Assembly: GCA_964540795.1 (NCBI GenBank)
Contig: CAZINX010000005.1
Coordinates: 62,001-126,000, forward strand
Reading direction: 5' to 3'
DNA from: Dichotomicrobium sp964540795
Lineage (GTDB): Bacteria > Pseudomonadota > Alphaproteobacteria > Rhizobiales > Rhodomicrobiaceae
DNA: 64,000 nt
A program made the position numbers and the translations under genes. Of the stretch, positions 62,050-64,000 are shown piece by piece (the first letter of the stretch is position 1; each line of letters starts with the position of its first letter). Below the pieces are notes generated by a model. The model did not search any database and was not told the origin of the DNA. It saw nothing but the letters and a program-made list of their open reading frames with translations.

Positions 62050-62841
62050 ATGGCAGCTCCGGTCATCCACACCGTCAGCGAATATATCGAGCTGACATTC
62101 TCGACAGAGTTCAGCGTGGGACTCGCGGATGCGCCGGTGCGGCCCTGGTATCTCGGGCAGGCGTCGGAAGGCGACAACATCCTGCCGCCGCTGTACCGCG
62201 GCAACATCGACCCGGCGCTGGAAAGAGAGCTGCTGCGCGAGTTCAGGATGCGCGCCGCGGAGTTCATCCCGCCCGGCGGCGTGCCGGACGAGATGTGGCC
62301 GATCCTCGGGCACCAGCAGGGCCTGCCGACGCGGATTCAGGAATGGTACGGCAACCCGCTCGCGGCGCTGTTTTTTGCGGTGGAAAGCATGTCCGCGAGC
62401 AATGGGCAGGTCTGGGTCTTCAACCCGTGGCATTTCAACGAGGTGGCCTCTCGGCTGGCGATGATACCGCTCACGAACAGCGCGCCGTTCCGCGACGAGT
62501 ACTGCGTCAAACTCGACGACCCGAACGCCCCGCCCGCGCCGGCCGCCGAAGCGCCGATGTGCTTCAAGCCATTCCGCAACATCCGGCCGCAGAGCCAGAT
62601 GGACACGTATTTCGTGGTGCATGGGCACTCCAACGTGCCCCTGAATGAGTTGCGGCTGTTCCTGCGCCGGCCGGAAACCTATTTGAAACAGATCATCGTC
62701 GCGGGCGAGAGCAAGAAGCACCTGCGCAAGGAGCTTCATCTGCTCGGCGTGAACCATGCCACGCTCATGCCTGGCGGCGGATCGGTCGCGAAGGCCGTCA
62801 GCTATGCCATGTCACGCGACTTCCTCGAAACAGATATTTGA
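62050..62841 (+). CDS. FRG domain-containing protein
   Basis: The 263-residue protein contains the FRG core: PWYLGQASEGDNILPPLYRG with an Arg, and ILGHQQGLPTRIQEWYGNPLAALFFAVE, where the FRG family has HxGLPTRLLDW. The C-terminal part (about 215-263) ends YLKQIIVAGESKKHLRKELHLLGV. FRG proteins are frequent in defence islands and on plasmids; function is unknown. No strong ribosome-binding site; an inverted repeat (GATCA-N4-TGATC, 62007-62020) lies 30 nt upstream. It interrupts a usually tight lgt-NDUFAF7 pair. Confidence 0.83.
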   Translation: MAAPVIHTVSEYIELTFSTEFSVGLADAPVRPWYLGQASEGDNILPPLYRGNIDPALERELLREFRMRAAEFIPPGGVPDEMWPILGHQQGLPTRIQEWYGNPLAALFFAVESMSASNGQVWVFNPWHFNEVASRLAMIPLTNSAPFRDEYCVKLDDPNAPPAPAAEAPMCFKPFRNIRPQSQMDTYFVVHGHSNVPLNELRLFLRRPETYLKQIIVAGESKKHLRKELHLLGVNHATLMPGGGSVAKAVSYAMSRDFLETDI

Positions 62842-62853
62842 ACCGCGCCAGCC

Positions 62854-63975
62854 GTGACGCCGCAAACCGCCACCGCACAAACCGAGCCAACACCTCTGGC
62901 GCGCAAGCTGATCGCGCGCATCGCGGCCGGCGGGCCGATTCCGGTCAGCGCCTACATGGATGCGTGCCTGAACGACGCGAAGCATGGCTATTACCGGACC
63001 GCGCAGCCGCTGGGCCGCTCCGGCGATTTCATCACCGCGCCGGAGATCAGCCAGATGTTCGGCGAGCTGCTGGGGCTGTGGGCGGCCTCGGTCTGGAAGG
63101 CGATGGGCGCGCCGGAACCCGTTTCCCTGATCGAACTGGGGCCGGGGCGCGGAACGCTCGCAGCCGATGCGCTGCGCGCGGCGAAAGCCCTTCCGCCCTT
63201 CCGCGAGACGCTGTCGCTGCATCTCGTCGAGACGTCGCCCGTGCTGCGGGCGGAGCAGTCGCGGAGGCTCGCGAACCACGGCGCTCGCTGGCACGAGACG
63301 CTGGCGGACGTACCGGACGGCCCGGCCATCATCCTCGCGAACGAGTTTGTCGACGCGCTGCCGGTGCGCCAACTCGTATGGTGCGACGGCGAATGGCGCG
63401 AGCGCTGTGTGGGCCATGATGCGGAGCAGGGCTTTCATTTCACCGAGGGCAGCGCTGCCGCTATGACCGCTGAGGAAAGGGAGCTGGTCCCCGGCGGGCC
63501 GGCCGGCGGCGAGGTCGCCGAGCTTCGCCCCGGCGCGGCGCGGCTGCTGACCGACATCGCCCGACGCGGCGCATCCGGGCCTCAAGCCGCGCTGTTCATC
63601 GACTACGGCCACACCGAGGCTGCGAGCGGCGACACGCTTCAGGCGGTCTCCGGCCACCGTTATGCCGGCGTTTTCGATGCTCCGGGCCAGCACGACATTA
63701 CCGCCCAGGTCAATTTCCGCCATCTCGCGCAGCAGACGCAAGCCGCCGGGCTGTCCGCCTTCGGCCCGATGCCGCAGGGCCGCTTCCTGTTGCAGCTCGG
63801 CCTTGAGGCACGCTGTCAGACGCTCCTGCGCGGGGCCACCCCGGATCAGCAGCGGAAGGTAATGTCCGGCGCACGCCGCCTTGTGGATCCAGCGCAGATG
63901 GGCGAATTGTTCAAGGTGATGGCGGTCACCGCAGGCATGAGCGAAGCGCCCCCGCCATTCGGAGAGCAGCGATGA
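62854..63975 (+). CDS. NDUFAF7-like (DUF185) class I SAM methyltransferase
   Basis: The 373-residue protein has GHYYxx-like GYYRTAQPLGRSGDFITAPEISQMFGELLGLW at the N-terminus, SAM motif LIELGPGRGTLAADAL, ILANEFVDALPVRQ and FIDYGHTE. In mitochondria NDUFAF7 methylates an Arg of complex I; the bacterial role is assumed to be similar. The start is GTG 62854, as no ATG precedes the conserved region. It overlaps the next gene by 4 nt. Confidence 0.92.
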   Translation: MTPQTATAQTEPTPLARKLIARIAAGGPIPVSAYMDACLNDAKHGYYRTAQPLGRSGDFITAPEISQMFGELLGLWAASVWKAMGAPEPVSLIELGPGRGTLAADALRAAKALPPFRETLSLHLVETSPVLRAEQSRRLANHGARWHETLADVPDGPAIILANEFVDALPVRQLVWCDGEWRERCVGHDAEQGFHFTEGSAAAMTAEERELVPGGPAGGEVAELRPGAARLLTDIARRGASGPQAALFIDYGHTEAASGDTLQAVSGHRYAGVFDAPGQHDITAQVNFRHLAQQTQAAGLSAFGPMPQGRFLLQLGLEARCQTLLRGATPDQQRKVMSGARRLVDPAQMGELFKVMAVTAGMSEAPPPFGEQR

Positions 63976-64000
63976 TCGAAGCGGACCTCCTGAAAGCCCT
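63972..64000 (+). CDS. Start of the next gene (possibly the laccase-domain gene pgeF)
   Basis: ATG 63972 overlaps the NDUFAF7-like stop (ATGA). Only nine codons, MIEADLLKA, are inside the window. In relatives the polyphenol oxidase-like gene pgeF follows here, but identity rests on position alone. Confidence 0.5.

Overview
The window is a GC-rich chromosomal segment of an alphaproteobacterium, most likely of the Hyphomicrobiales (Rhizobiales) type. This rests on conserved neighbourhoods: grxD-bolA-purL-purQ-purS-purC beside the F1-ATPase zeta inhibitor and purB, icd-trmJ-rpsD, YbjN-proC and ubiK-lgt-NDUFAF7-like. Single-copy DUF2794 and DUF1476-type genes fit the same assignment. bchE and bchJ, with a textbook FNR site and tandem PpsR/CrtJ sites upstream, indicate the capacity for bacteriochlorophyll synthesis under oxygen control, so the organism is probably an anoxygenic phototroph.

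Layout. 1-10.5 kb: a translationally coupled ATP-grasp ligase/CocE-type hydrolase pair (cut by the window start), a ZIP metal transporter, an HhH-GPD protein, ftsH, an aldo-keto reductase, a secreted CxC protein next to a persulfide-dioxygenase-like metallohydrolase, and a second ZIP transporter. 10.5-25 kb: icd, trmJ, rpsD, a PqiA-type membrane protein, grxD-bolA, the purine genes (purL, an unknown ORF, purQ, purS, purC; purB), and the ATPase zeta subunit. Two AT-richer islands interrupt this block: a DUF433/PIN-like toxin-antitoxin pair and a GSU2403-type nucleotidyltransferase. 25-31 kb: a P1-family peptidase and a tightly coupled GH15-otsA-glk operon for trehalose or alpha-glucan metabolism. 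31-34 kb: bchEJ and DUF2794. 34-48 kb: uvrB with a duplicated 3' fragment nearby, cutA, nadK, a nitroreductase, two tandem VWA proteins built from repeated beta-modules, a pentapeptide-repeat membrane protein, and uvrA with a DUF4258 toxin-antitoxin pair starting at its stop codon. 48-54 kb: a YHS protein, a TPP riboswitch with thiC, then a DUF433 antitoxin whose toxin gene is broken at an AT-rich island carrying a small DNA methyltransferase and a winged-helix-like protein. 54-64 kb: lrgAB, a UDP-glucuronate epimerase, proC, an ECF sigma/anti-sigma pair with two matching divergent promoters, ubiK, an unusually long lgt, an FRG-domain gene, and an NDUFAF7-like methyltransferase.

The recurring theme is that toxin-antitoxin or defence-like genes (PIN-like pair, GSU2403 fold, DUF4258 pair, DUF433 remnant plus methyltransferase island, FRG protein) sit singly at the edges of core operons rather than in one large island. 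No rRNA, tRNA, CRISPR array, transposase or phage structural gene was recognised. The most rewarding non-coding signals are the bchE control region, the paired ECF promoters, the palindrome over the nucleotidyltransferase promoter, a GAGTC/GACTC palindrome shared by two islands, and the uvrB tail duplication.
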